Origin: Steromphala cineraria
Taxonomy: Eukaryota; Mollusca; Gastropoda; Trochida; Trochidae
Assembly (NCBI GenBank): GCA_916613615.1
Contig: OU744723.1
Coordinates: forward strand, 68,715,226 to 68,779,225
DNA: 64,000 nt
Direction: 5' to 3'
This document shows, in pieces, positions 34,920-47,300 of this stretch (the first letter of the stretch is position 1; each line of letters begins with the position of its first letter). The notes beneath the pieces are model-generated. The model searched no databases. It was not told the DNA's origin and saw only the letters and a program-made list of their open reading frames with translations. A program made the translations under genes and the position numbers.

Positions 34920-37900
34920 CAAAATCATCTACAAAATGTTTATTTACTATTACTTATGAGCATGTAAAGTTGAAGACATTTTATACATATCTATGTTACA
35001 TATATGATACAACAGGGAAGAGACATCAACAAACATCCACAAGAAATGTTACTAAAATGTACTTGTGATGACATGTATATTGTACAAGTTATCCTACAAT
35101 CCAGTACAGAACATCAAGGAAGTGGACACAGTGTGATGCTGCTGGACAGACTAGAGAAGAAAGAGAGGCAAGAAGGAAACTGAAAGACTGAACATGTTCA
35201 TAGTGTGAACAATCTACACAGGGAGACTATTTACATAGATATTGAAGATGTGTCATTTTAGAGTGATCACAAGCCTATTCATGGTGTCTGACAATTTCAT
35301 TTACATGCTGACATGTTATGAAATTAAGGCCACTGTTAAAAGGGAAAGAAAGCGATATTTTTGCTTGATACATGACATCTTATTCTCCAACTATTGATTA
35401 CCATGTTGACTATTACTAAATAGTATTTTGCATGAAATAATATAAAATGAGGACAATGAACAGAGATTATTCCAAAACCATGCTTTAAAGCCTTTAAAAT
35501 ATGTATAATATTTTCCCAAAACCATCTCAGCTCATTGACTGGCAAGAAGACAAATGCTTCTGGGTCGGTTTAAAAAAACAAACTAAATTCTATTTCATGG
35601 AAGTGGTCACCTCAATTTACTTTTGTCTTTTACTTCCACAAACAATGGATATCAAACTAACTGGAAACATGATTCCCATAATTTAGATCAATGCCCTGAT
35701 GGCAAGCCAGGAAAAGGAACGGTTAACGGGTTTTTGATTGAAGAGTAGAAAACTGCACGATTGTGAACATGTTAAATTCTGATATTTCCAAGACCAACAC
35801 AAGTCTCAAACGTAGCACTTCAATGACAAGCATTGAATGATTCAACCACACTAGCCTAACAGTATCTGAAGCCTTGAACAACCGCAACTAGGACACCACA
35901 ACTCCCTGATACTCCATAGACATGTGACAAACAGTGAGTAATTGTCAAGTGCTTCTTTTGCAGTATTGCAGCCATTCGGGGTAAGGACAAGCACTTAGAA
36001 TTCTAACAAATATACTTATCAGTACGCATGAAGAAATGTTTTTGCAGAGTTTACTAAAACCCCAAAACCAGTAACAAACAGGTTTTTGAGTTACTGCATT
36101 ACCTTTGTTTCAAATGAGTCCTATTCCTTAGTGCTCGATGTTCTGATACAAAAACATTTCACATGTTGACCTTTAAGAACTTTGAGACTAAGAAATCTTA
36201 AGCTTATTCAAATTCTTTAATCAGGGATGGCAACAGAGTTTTTGAAAAACAGCTAAATTATGGTTTCAAGGTGGTAATCTATGAATAAAACTACAGTAAG
36301 AACTACCCAAAACAGCTAAAAATTGCCATCCCTGATTAATTATTGCAGATGGATATGTTCAACCAAAGATGGACAGTCCTTCCTAAATCCTAAATACAAA
36401 AAGATTGGTTTTTTAAAATCAACGACATTCAATAATTATGATAAGCTTTAATGCACATAAACATATTGTTGCTACAAAAAGATGATATTCACTAAGGTCA
36501 AACCACTGTAAACACTTGCTAAGGGTGTAAATCAGGTTCATCTGTGCTGTGATAATGGAGAAAAACATAGAACTGTAGATTTTTTAACCCTATCTCTTCT
36601 TTAAAAAAGTCCTTTTGCTCAAAAGGTCATCCCAGAGTTGATTGTCAAGATTTGAGACACATTAAATCACTTGTGTTCAATTTTGGTCACATTCCTGAAC
36701 AGGCCTGAAATGCCAATTACTGAACTGGGTATGTAGTGTGAAATCTGCTATTTACAATTTGATGGCCTTATTCTGGAAATTCCATTAAAGTTCAAACCTC
36801 GACCACAATTGCTAAGAATGTTTCATTAACACTCAGCTGAAATATTGGTTTTGATGTCTTGTTTTTGAATTATCAATAAAAGTTATGAAACAACTAATTT
36901 GCTCCTATTCAATGTCATATCGAAATAACCGAAAACATATGTCCACTGTCTGGAGCATGAGATCATTCCTTTTGGAATTTGCATACCCGGGGGTTTATGT
37001 TTTTAAAAAATCTATCGGTTTCAACACTTTTGATGTCTGAAATCTTTCTATAAGGCATATGTTTCAACTCGTGTGACTAAGTGAGTTGCTGTGAAGTGTT
37101 CTTTTAGCAATATTTCAACTTTAACGGCGTAACATACCGGTACTTATTATTACATACATTGAATTGGATATGAGGATATTGACTGAAACTGGCAAAGCTA
37201 TGATATGAAAGACAAGGCTGATTTACACATAATCATCTACACCATGCTATGTATACCGGGCTGTACATAATAACATCATACTCTAGTTGTAATGAAGGGA
37301 ATTAACCGTCCTCAGAGGTGTACCTTTGATACTTATCAATCACAACCTATGTTCTATATATATATATAATTATTTCTGTTTTAATTATTAAAAAACTTTT
37401 CTTGAATTCAGATCTTAAAGGAAAAAATAAGGGATATACGGACAACAGAGGGTAATCCAATATGCCCCTGCCATATATGGCGGGGGCATAAAAATAAGGA
37501 AAATCAATTCATACTTGAGACATTGATATATCTTCTATAAGTTTGACAGAACAAAAACTTTCACGGTTGTTGCACTAGGGTACAAGAAAATGATTCATTA
37601 TTTGTAAATAAATGTAATGGCAAACATGCACAACTGCTAAAATTTCTTTCAATTTTTATCACTTTAAAAATAATTTGTTCCAAAACTTATTTTCAATAAA
37701 AGAAAGTGCATTCATACGACAGTGAGACCTCAGGGTATTGATATCTGTTGAACAACCTTAGTCCCTAATAGTCAGATTATTTTGAATACACTATTGATAC
37801 ACCAATGATACAGTGCGGTGTACTGAAGGTGATATGTGACTGTATTTACACATGTCCTGGTACGCTATCAGTGATATCTCATGCTGCAATGATTAGCATT

Positions 37901-38334
37901 GAACTTCTTTGCACAAGCAACATTTTCCCACTTGTAGCTGAACGGTGATCCATACTGAAGAGAACTAGTTAAGGAACACTCAAATATTCTATTTCTATAT
38001 CAAGATGACACATGAATCAATTATAGTCCATGGAATATCAAGATACTGAAAATCAGGGTGGTCGGTAACTTATGTCCCTTATTTGTTTTTCAAGAGATTC
38101 TGAAAATCTAATAATTACAAGCAAGTTTTACCAACATAGCCACTGTCACTCTTTCATGTTTACAAGGTATAGGAAAGTTTCATGTGTCTTTTGTCACAAA
38201 ATTATTGCCATGTTCCTTCATGACAAAGAAGGCCTGCTACATGTCATATCATGACATCCATGCCACATGACATCCCTTCCAAAGTAGAACACCCAGGACT
38301 GAAGTTTATCTTTGAATATTCAATCATTCTTTCC
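34920..38334 (-). other. Probable long 3' UTR and 3' flank of KIF23
   Basis: No ORF or gene signal for 3.4 kb after the KIF23 stop at 38335. A canonical AATAAA on the minus strand at 34939-34944 is followed by a GT-rich stretch and could be the poly(A) site. Earlier sites are possible, so the UTR length is an inference. The block includes a small MITE at 36220-36336. Confidence 0.3.
36220..36336. mobile_element. 117-bp TA-target MITE
   Basis: Inverted ends ATCAGGGATGGCAA and TTGCCATCCCTGAT are flanked by TA (36218-36219 and 36337-36338). Too short for any ORF. Confidence 0.75.
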
Positions 38335-41300
38335 TCACACCATTGACGCTTTGGACCTCCTGAAAGTAAAAATGAAAACATTTTTGATGAAAGGGAAAAG
38401 AAAATTCCAGGAATATTTATCAAAGTCAACATCTTTGAGAAGGAAGAAAACGTAGAATTTTGTTATCCAAGTGAAAATTTAGGAAGATATTACCAGAAAC
38501 ATTAAGAAAATTTGTCTTTACTTGACAAATACCATGTTTTTAGAAAATATGAGTGGGATATTTGTCTAAATAAATTGTGTGCAATATGTCACTTTTCTCT
38601 CAATACTCACTTGCCCACTTTGCCGTGCCCTTCCATAGCCACATTACACCGCGTCTCTGTGTCCGTCCACTCGCCGTCAAAGTCCTGAGGTTGAGGACAA
38701 GAACTACGTCTCTTGCGTGTGCCGGGTGCGCTGTGACGTAACGTTTCCACATCGTTGAACACCACGGCTGACCCTCCTCCCGCTGTCGGCATCACGTGAC
38801 CCTGTTGATTGAAGAGAGTGAGTCAGTTGGAAACATTCTATCAACAAATTTCAACTATCTAACATGTTGATGTTGCCATCGAAAAGAGAGAAGATAGGTC
38901 AGGGAGAAGAGTGATTGAACAGAAAGGCAAAGTGAAAGACAGCAGGTTTTAGAATGACTCAAATATGGTCAGGCTTCCACCCTTTGACCTGTCAAGTTTA
39001 GGAGCATTAGTGCCCAGCTAGCACAGCCGTCACGGTCGCTGAAGCACACAAACTATATCACAATCAAAAAGCATTAAGCCGATAGTTTAACATCACCAAG
39101 GACTTACAGCTAAAGCAATTACATAATAAACATGACAAAATCAAAATGATATAAAATCACTACGAAAAAATGATTTGGGACAATAAATAGATTTTCTACT
39201 TTGTCTCTTCTGATATCAACTTTATCAAAACTTGTTGATTAAAGTAAAATAAAATATCTGTAACTTTTAGTAATTGTGCTCATCTGGTTGATAAGAATCT
39301 GATCAATTATCTCAAACCTTGCTGCACAGGTGATATCACTTGCAGTGTTGATCCTAGCCAGTCATCTGATAGGGTTATTTAGACAGATTTGGAAGATAAG
39401 ATGGGAGGGACCTTGCAATGGACTGGACACCAAGCAGAAAGGGTTGGACATTTCAACAGGAAACTAATATATATCAACTTCTGCCTTCTAAGGGAAGAGT
39501 TGCCATGTTAAACCATGTAAAATGAAAAGCTTTTGTCACAAACCTAACGGTGCATATTTCAATTATGTTCTAAATTTAATCATTCACAAAAAGTCTGTGG
39601 GGGTATCTTAAATAATTAGGAGATAAACACACTGATTGAAAATCAGCGGCATATAACAGAATTATTATAGCTCTAAATTTAATTTAGGTTGAACGCATAG
39701 CGTGAGGTTTTAAATGGATAATTTATAGCTATAATTATTCAGTTATATGCCGTTGATTTCCAAAAACAGAATGTTTATCTCCATTCTACCATAATAACGA
39801 TTTGAAATCGAACTATATTCTTTCGCATTGACTCAGGCATGCTGTCATGATGCTTGGCACGATTTCCATGGAGCGACATTCACACAATGTTGACGTATTT
39901 GGTAATCTCGAATGACGTTATATATAGTAGGCCTCAGAGATTAACGTCAATTTCCAAATGCTGCAAAGGGAGCTCACTCTATTCAGTAGACGTTTTATTA
40001 TTTCATGACGGTTGTTAGCTTCTTAAATATGTTAAAATTATGGCTGTCGGTATTATTGCATTTGTGTTGTAAATAAATTTAAAATAAGTGTATGCCTCAT
40101 TTCAGTTGATATTTGTATGATATTCTGGCCGGTTAAACTTTGGTCCAGCCTAACGCTACCAAATGACGAACCATGCCAACAGGAAATCTGAACTGTTGTC
40201 AGTGTTGTGTATTTTGCAGGTTATGACATCATGCAAGCGTTAAGCTTGTGGTAAGTTTAAATGAATTTTAAGAATAATGTACATAAGAAGCATCAATGGC
40301 ATATTTTGTGCAAATTAACGTCACAACAGCAATATTTGAGAACTACTTGCTGCTAGGCAACAAATGAATTCTTGCGCATTAGACGAAGTAAACAGCACTG
40401 TATATAACCAAATTATACGCCCTCTGATTTTTCACAGAAGCCAACCAGAAATGAATATTTTGCACATTTATGGTAGAATAGCATGTATCTCCAACTCTCA
40501 TCCTGATTAACATGGTCAGTGATCAATCTACAGATATGAAAATCTGAGTCAAGGGACTCGCTAACAAAAAGTCTAGTGAATCCAAGCTGATTTAAATGAA
40601 TCCTTTAATAAGTAAGCACATAGTACCACAAAAAAAAATATGCATCCCATGACTCGCAGCTTAAATTTCTATGAGTCCTTTCTAAATTTTATGAGTATTT
40701 TAAGCAGGACTCGCAGGTAAATTTATCCCTGCATGGTACAGGGGTATCCTACAATTCACAGTAAACCTGTGATCTCAAAGGGATATCTAAGAGCCATGTT
40801 TATCTAACTGGTCACCTTGATGAGTTTGGTAGCAAGTTCACCCTCCGAGTCCAGCTCGTGAGTTGTTAGCAAGTACTTGGACGCCTCCTTCGTGTCCTTC
40901 AGCTCAAGCTTGGACACTGACCGCTTCTTGTTCAGCTTGGGCTGCAGCACTGCGTCTACAACACAACATGGACGGTGGTATCAGGTGCTTGTTTCAACTG
41001 ATCTAGGGCCGGGCATCATTTCATAAAGCACTAAGGTGATCATAAGTCACTACAGCAGCCTTAGCATAAGGATGGGTATCGTTCCTAATTTCTGTATTGC
41101 AATATTTTGCTATACAGAAAAGCGCATTGGAACTTCTTTAATTCAAGAATGTGCATGCTGTCTTGTCGAAATATGAGCTATAAGAACGATAATCATTGCT
41201 CAGCTATGAGTCGTATTGGAGAGGGATATTTTTTGAAAAACTTTTTATGATCTGTATACATATATGTAAGAGCCGAATCCATGGCAGGCCTCAAATCCGT

Positions 41301-44300
41301 TGCGGATTTTCAAATACATGGAAAATTGCGGTACCTATCAAAAGCTGTGGCAGATTTTGTATTGATTGTGATGAGACATTTTCAGCTGGGTATAATTGTG
41401 CTACCAACATTCAATTTATGTGTTTTCCTACATGTAGTAAACTGTATTGTAAGCCAAACTCTGCAATTAGTCAATAAGTAATGCAATCGGTACAACAATA
41501 TGTTCGCCACTAAATTAACGTCTTTAGGGAATTAGCCCTTGGATTCCCTTAGACTGACTTTTTTCGTACTTAGATATTTGTTGACTATCTTTTTTAACCC
41601 TTGGATCCGTATCGACAATGTTTTAGGGTTAGTTTGTCTAGTACAAGGGTCGGTAACGTATATTGTAGATAAAGTGGTGAACATATTGTAAAGTGAACCT
41701 ATAACGCTAACCCTTACCCTAACCCTAACCGTTAAGAAATCCCTTAATATGAATCCAAGGGCTAAAGAAGATAGTTTCAACGAATTTATGACTAAAGAAG
41801 ACAGTTGCAATAAATACAAGGGCTACAAAAGAGAGCTGATATTTTTCCAAGGCTTAAATAGACAGCATGACGAAAATAAGTAACATATCGCTATTTGGAT
41901 AATGCCATCTCGGACGGCAATAGAGGCTGAATTCTTTTCTTTCTGTTGGAAAATATCTTGCATTCTCAATGAACAGCGGTTTCATCTGGCGATGCGAACA
42001 GTTAGCGATTATTAAGTCATCCTTCAATGACGTCACTTAACATGACGTCAATAAACAATCAAACACGCCATAGATTAGGAAATCCGCCACGGATTAGAGA
42101 CCCGCCACAGATATGAGTCCTGCATATATATGAGCTATTTTCACAACACAACTTCACACTTTGTAAAGAACTTTCCTTCAATCATGATTATATATTATAT
42201 ATATTATATGATGATATATTGGACACCAGGAAGACAAAGGAAATGCTATGGATGAACACCTTCTTTATTTGAAGTGTACTGATTGACCTCACCTATTTCC
42301 ACATCCCCATTGGGTCGATGATCCAGCCACACTTCAGCATTTGATGAAGATTTTGATCTGCGGTGGTTACGAGTATTGTATGCTGGTGGTCTCTGAAAAA
42401 TAACATTTTCTTGTTGAATTTTGATGTTGAATTTCAATATAATATTGATTGTTATTACACGGGTTTTGTACAGGGTTTTAAGTGTTTGTAGATCAGTGTG
42501 CAAGATTAAGTTAGTGTTGAGTTGTTATCACAGAATTGTCTGAAATTTTTATTTCAAAACACAAAACTGGGTGCGAATACACCGATTTATGAGAAATTTC
42601 TTAATTTCAAAGGTAGTTCAACCAGAATACATAAAAGTTTTATAAAAAGAGTCTCAAAGGACAGTTCTGAAAACGATTTGACCGAAATTACTTGATTTGT
42701 ATGAGAACGAATAAAGAAGGTTTCAAGATCTAAGTAGATCATTGAGCTCAGATGATCACCAGTAGTACTACTCTAAATGATGATGGATTATACGGAGTCT
42801 ACTACAATATACACAACTCCTGGTTAACTGAGAGGCTGGCTCATGGTTCAGACTCAACTATCACGAGAACTCTTGCTTTACTCTTAAAAGAATGTATAAA
42901 TGGAGTCTACTATTATATACCACATATTGGTTAGGGGAGCATGCAGTTTAAGTTAACTCTCATACACTTCACTTGCCATAGTTTAAATTGAGTTTGATGG
43001 TATTGACTCGCACAGCAGAGCGAGGCACATAGTATACAAAATTCTATTGAAAAGACTCACACACACTTTACTCTTGAAGTGGAATACTCACTGGTTTAGT
43101 GGGGGGAGGCACGTGGTTCAGGTTGTACATAGACTTGGCCGAGGTGACCCCAGCAGTCTGAGTGCGGGTCATCCTCCCCGTCCCTCCCACCCCCACACGG
43201 GACACATCCGTGTCGGAGCGAGCCGGGGTGATGTACCCGGGGGTGGTGTACGTGCGGGGTTTAGGGGCGGGGCGCCGGGGGGTCACTGTGGGCTTGTTCT
43301 GGTTGACGATATTCTCCAGCATCTTCAGTTTACGGTCTCGCTCCTGGATCTCTGCTCCCGCTTGTACAGCAACCTTCCGTCTCTCCTTCTCCTGGAGATA
43401 GACAGACAGATAGATAGATAGAGGAGTCACTCGCTGATAAGGGTGCAACGATACACTGATACAACGGTGCATCGCTATTATATGGCCGACGATACGATAC
43501 ACGATACGTTTTGCCTCTGAATCAATACACTACGATACGACCTACAGTGGAATTAAATTTCTTAATTTTAATTTTTTACCCTGTCAGTGTCAACAGTGTT
43601 TATTATAGACAAATGAAGTAAAGGTTTACAGCCATATGTATCTAGGTAGACTATTGTTGTTGTTTATTAAAGCACGTACCGTAATATGTGTGCAAATCAG
43701 AAGATCGTACCAGAATAAATTGTTGTGTTTGCTCGAAAGTTTTCAATACAGGTTAGGAAAATTCACACTACCGGTACTATTTTCGAAATCCTGTGTAATA
43801 CGTATCGAGATACGTATCGTATCGTACCCCAAATATCTAGATACGTATCGTATCGTGACCCTCCTGTGTGGTTGCACCCCTATTCGCTGAGGTATCAGTT
43901 GACATCTACATACACAGGTCGGGAAGGTACGAGTCACAGGCCAACTTGCAAATTCAAACTATGGATTCTCTTTTGTTTGGAAGGTAACAATTACATTTTC
44001 AACATGTAAAATGTACATATATTATTATGAATTCAAAAGAATAAATATCTTGGTAGTCATAAACAATAAGAGAAACAGAACAATTAACCGTTGAGTCTGA
44101 CTGAATCTACTAGACTCCTTTACAACTTCATGTCCTCTCACATGTGTCAGATTAAAATGTAATGTCTATATTTGAAGAGAGAGTTTACTACGTACCATGT
44201 TCTTCTCCCACTGGTGGTTGTGCATCTCCAGGCGAGTACGGAAGTCGTACTTCATCTTCTCCTTCTCCGTCTTCTCCACCTGGATCTTCCAGTTCTTGTC

Positions 44301-47300
44301 TTGCAGCTAGAGAGAGAGAGAGAGAATTCATTAACAGCTACATCACACAGAGGGGGAGCGAGAGAGTTCATTTACAGCTACATCACACAGAGGGGGAGAG
44401 AGAGTTCATTTACAGCTACATCACACAGAGGGAGCGAGAGAGTTCATTAACAGCTACACCACAGAGAGGGAGGGAGAGAGAGAATTCATTAACAGCTACA
44501 TCACACAGAGGGAGAGAGAGAGAGTTCATTTACAGCTACATCACAGAGAGAGAGGGAGAGAGAGAATTCATTAACAGCTACATCACACAGAGGGAGAGAG
44601 AGAGAGTTCATTTACAGCTACACCACAGAGAGAGAGGGAGAGAGAGAATTCATTAAGAGCTACATCACACAGAGGGAGAGAGAGAGTTCATTAACAGCTA
44701 CACCACAGAGAGGGAGAGAGAGAGTTCATTTACAGCTACACCACAGAGAGAGAGGGAGAATTCATTAACAGCTACATCACACAGAGGGAGAGAGAGAATT
44801 CATTAACAGCTACATCACACAGAGGGAGAGAGAGAATTCATGAACAGCTACATCACACAGAGGGAGAGAGAGAGTTCATTAACAGCTACACCACAGAGAG
44901 AGAGGGAGAATTCATTAACAGCTACATCACACAGAGGGAGAGAGAGAATTCATTAACAGCTACATCACACAGAGGGAGAGAGAGAATTCATGAACAGCTA
45001 CATCACACAGAGGGAGAGAGAGAGTTCATTTACAGCTACATCACACAGAGGGAGAGAGAGAGTTCATTTACAGCTACATCACAGAGAGAGAGGGAGAGAG
45101 AGAATTCATTTACAGCTACATCACACAGAGGGAGAGAGAGAGTTCATTTACAGCTACATCACAGAGAGAGAGGGAGAGAGAGAATTCATTTACAGCTACA
45201 TCACACAGAGGGAGAGAGAGAATTCATGAACAGCTACATCACACAGAGGGAGAGAGAGAATTCATTAACAGCTACATCACACAGAGGGAGAGAGAGAATT
45301 CATTTACAGCTACATCACACAGAGGGAGAGAGAGAATTCATGAACAGCTACATCACACAGAGGGAGAGAGAGAATTCATTAACAGCTACATCACACAGAG
45401 GGAGAGAGAGAATTCATTTACAGCTACATCACAGAGAGAGAGGGAGAGAGAGAATTCATTAACAGCTACATCACACAGAGGGAGAGAGAGAGAGTTCATT
45501 TACAGCTACATCACAGAGAGAGAGGGAGAGAGAGAATTCATTAACAGCTACATCACACAGAGGGAGAGAGAGAGAGTTCATTTACAGCTACACCACAGAG
45601 AGAGAGGGAGAGAGAGAATTCATTAACAGCTACATCACACAGAGGGAGAGAGAGAGAGTTCATTTACAGCTACATCACACAGAGGGAGCGAGAGAGTTCA
45701 TTAACAGCTACACCACAGAGAGGGAGGGAGAGAGAGAATTCATTTACAGCTACATCACAGAGAGAGAGGGAGAGAGAGAATTCATTAACAGCTACATCAC
45801 ACAGAGGGAGAGAGAGAGAGTTCATTTACAGCTACACCACAGAGAGAGAGGGAGAGAGAGAATTCATTAAGAGCTACATCACACAGAGGGAGAGAGAGAG
45901 AGTTCATTAACAGCTACACCACAGAGAGAGAGGGAGAATTCATTAACAGCTACATCACACAGAGGGAGAGAGAGAATTCATTAACAGCTACATCACACAG
46001 AGGGAGAGAGAGAATTCATGAACAGCTACATCACACAGAGGGAGAGAGAGAGTTCATTTACAGCTACATCACACAGAGGGAGAGAGAGAGTTCATTTACA
46101 GCTACATCACAGAGAGAGAGGGAGAGAGAGAATTCATTTACAGCTACATCACACAGAGGGAGAGAGAGAGTTCATTTACAGCTACATCACAGAGAGAGAG
46201 GGAGAGAGAGAATTCATTTACAGCTACATCACACAGAGGGAGAGAGAGAATTCATGAACAGCTACATCACACAGAGGGAGAGAGAGAATTCATTTACAGC
46301 TACATCACACAGAGGGAGAGAGAGAATTCATGAACAGCTACATCACACAGAGGGAGAGAGAGAATTCATTAACAGCTACATCACACAGAGGGAGCGAGAG
46401 AGTTCATTAACAGCTACACCACAGAGAGAGAGAGAGAATTCATTTACAGCTACACCACAGAGAGAGAGAGAGAATTCATTTACAGCTACATCACACAGAG
46501 GGAGAGAGAGAATTCATGAACAGCTACATCACACAGAGAGAGAGGGAGAATTCATTAACAGCTACATCACACAGAGGGAGAGAGAGAATTCATGAACAGC
46601 TACATCACACAGAGGGAGAGAGAGAATTCATTAACAGCTACATCACACATAGGGAGCGAGAGAGTTCATTAACAGCTACACCACAGAGAGAGAGAGAGAG
46701 AATTCATTTACAGCTACACCACAGAGAGAGAGAGAGAATTCATGAACAGCTACATCACACAGAGGGAGAGAGAGAATTCATGAACAGCTACATCACACAG
46801 AGAGAGAGGGAGAATTCATTAACAGCTACATCACACAGAGGGAGAGAGAGAATTCATGAACAGCTACATCACACAGAGGGAGAGAGAGAATTCATTAACA
46901 GCTACATCACACAGAGGGGGAGAGAAAGTTTATGAACAGCTACATCACACAGAGGGAGAGAGAGAATTCATTTACAGCTACATCACAGAGAGAGAGGGAG
47001 AGAGAGAATTCATTAACAGCTACATCACACAGAGGGAGAGAGAGAGTTCATTTACAGCTACATCACAGAGAGAGAGGGAGAGAGAGAATTCATGAACAGC
47101 TACATCACACAGAGGGAGAGAGAGAGTTCATTTACAGCTACATCACAGAGAGAGAGGGAGAGAGAGAATTCATTAACAGCTACATCACACAGAGGGAGAG
47201 AGAGAGAGCATTTTCAGCTACATCACAGAGAGAGAGAGAATTCATTAACATCATTAATGTGATCATTAACTGAGATACTGCCGTGTGAGGTCAAATGATA

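Noticed and set aside
41706..41730. Interstitial telomere or chromosome-end signal
   Set aside because: Only about three imperfect TTAGGG-like units within a degraded inverted-repeat element.
44162..47273. Long plus-strand ORFs rich in REREF, NSYITQ and TATSHRG
   Set aside because: They are translations of the AG-rich minisatellite; the only coding signal here is the minus-strand KIF23 exon at 44196-44306.
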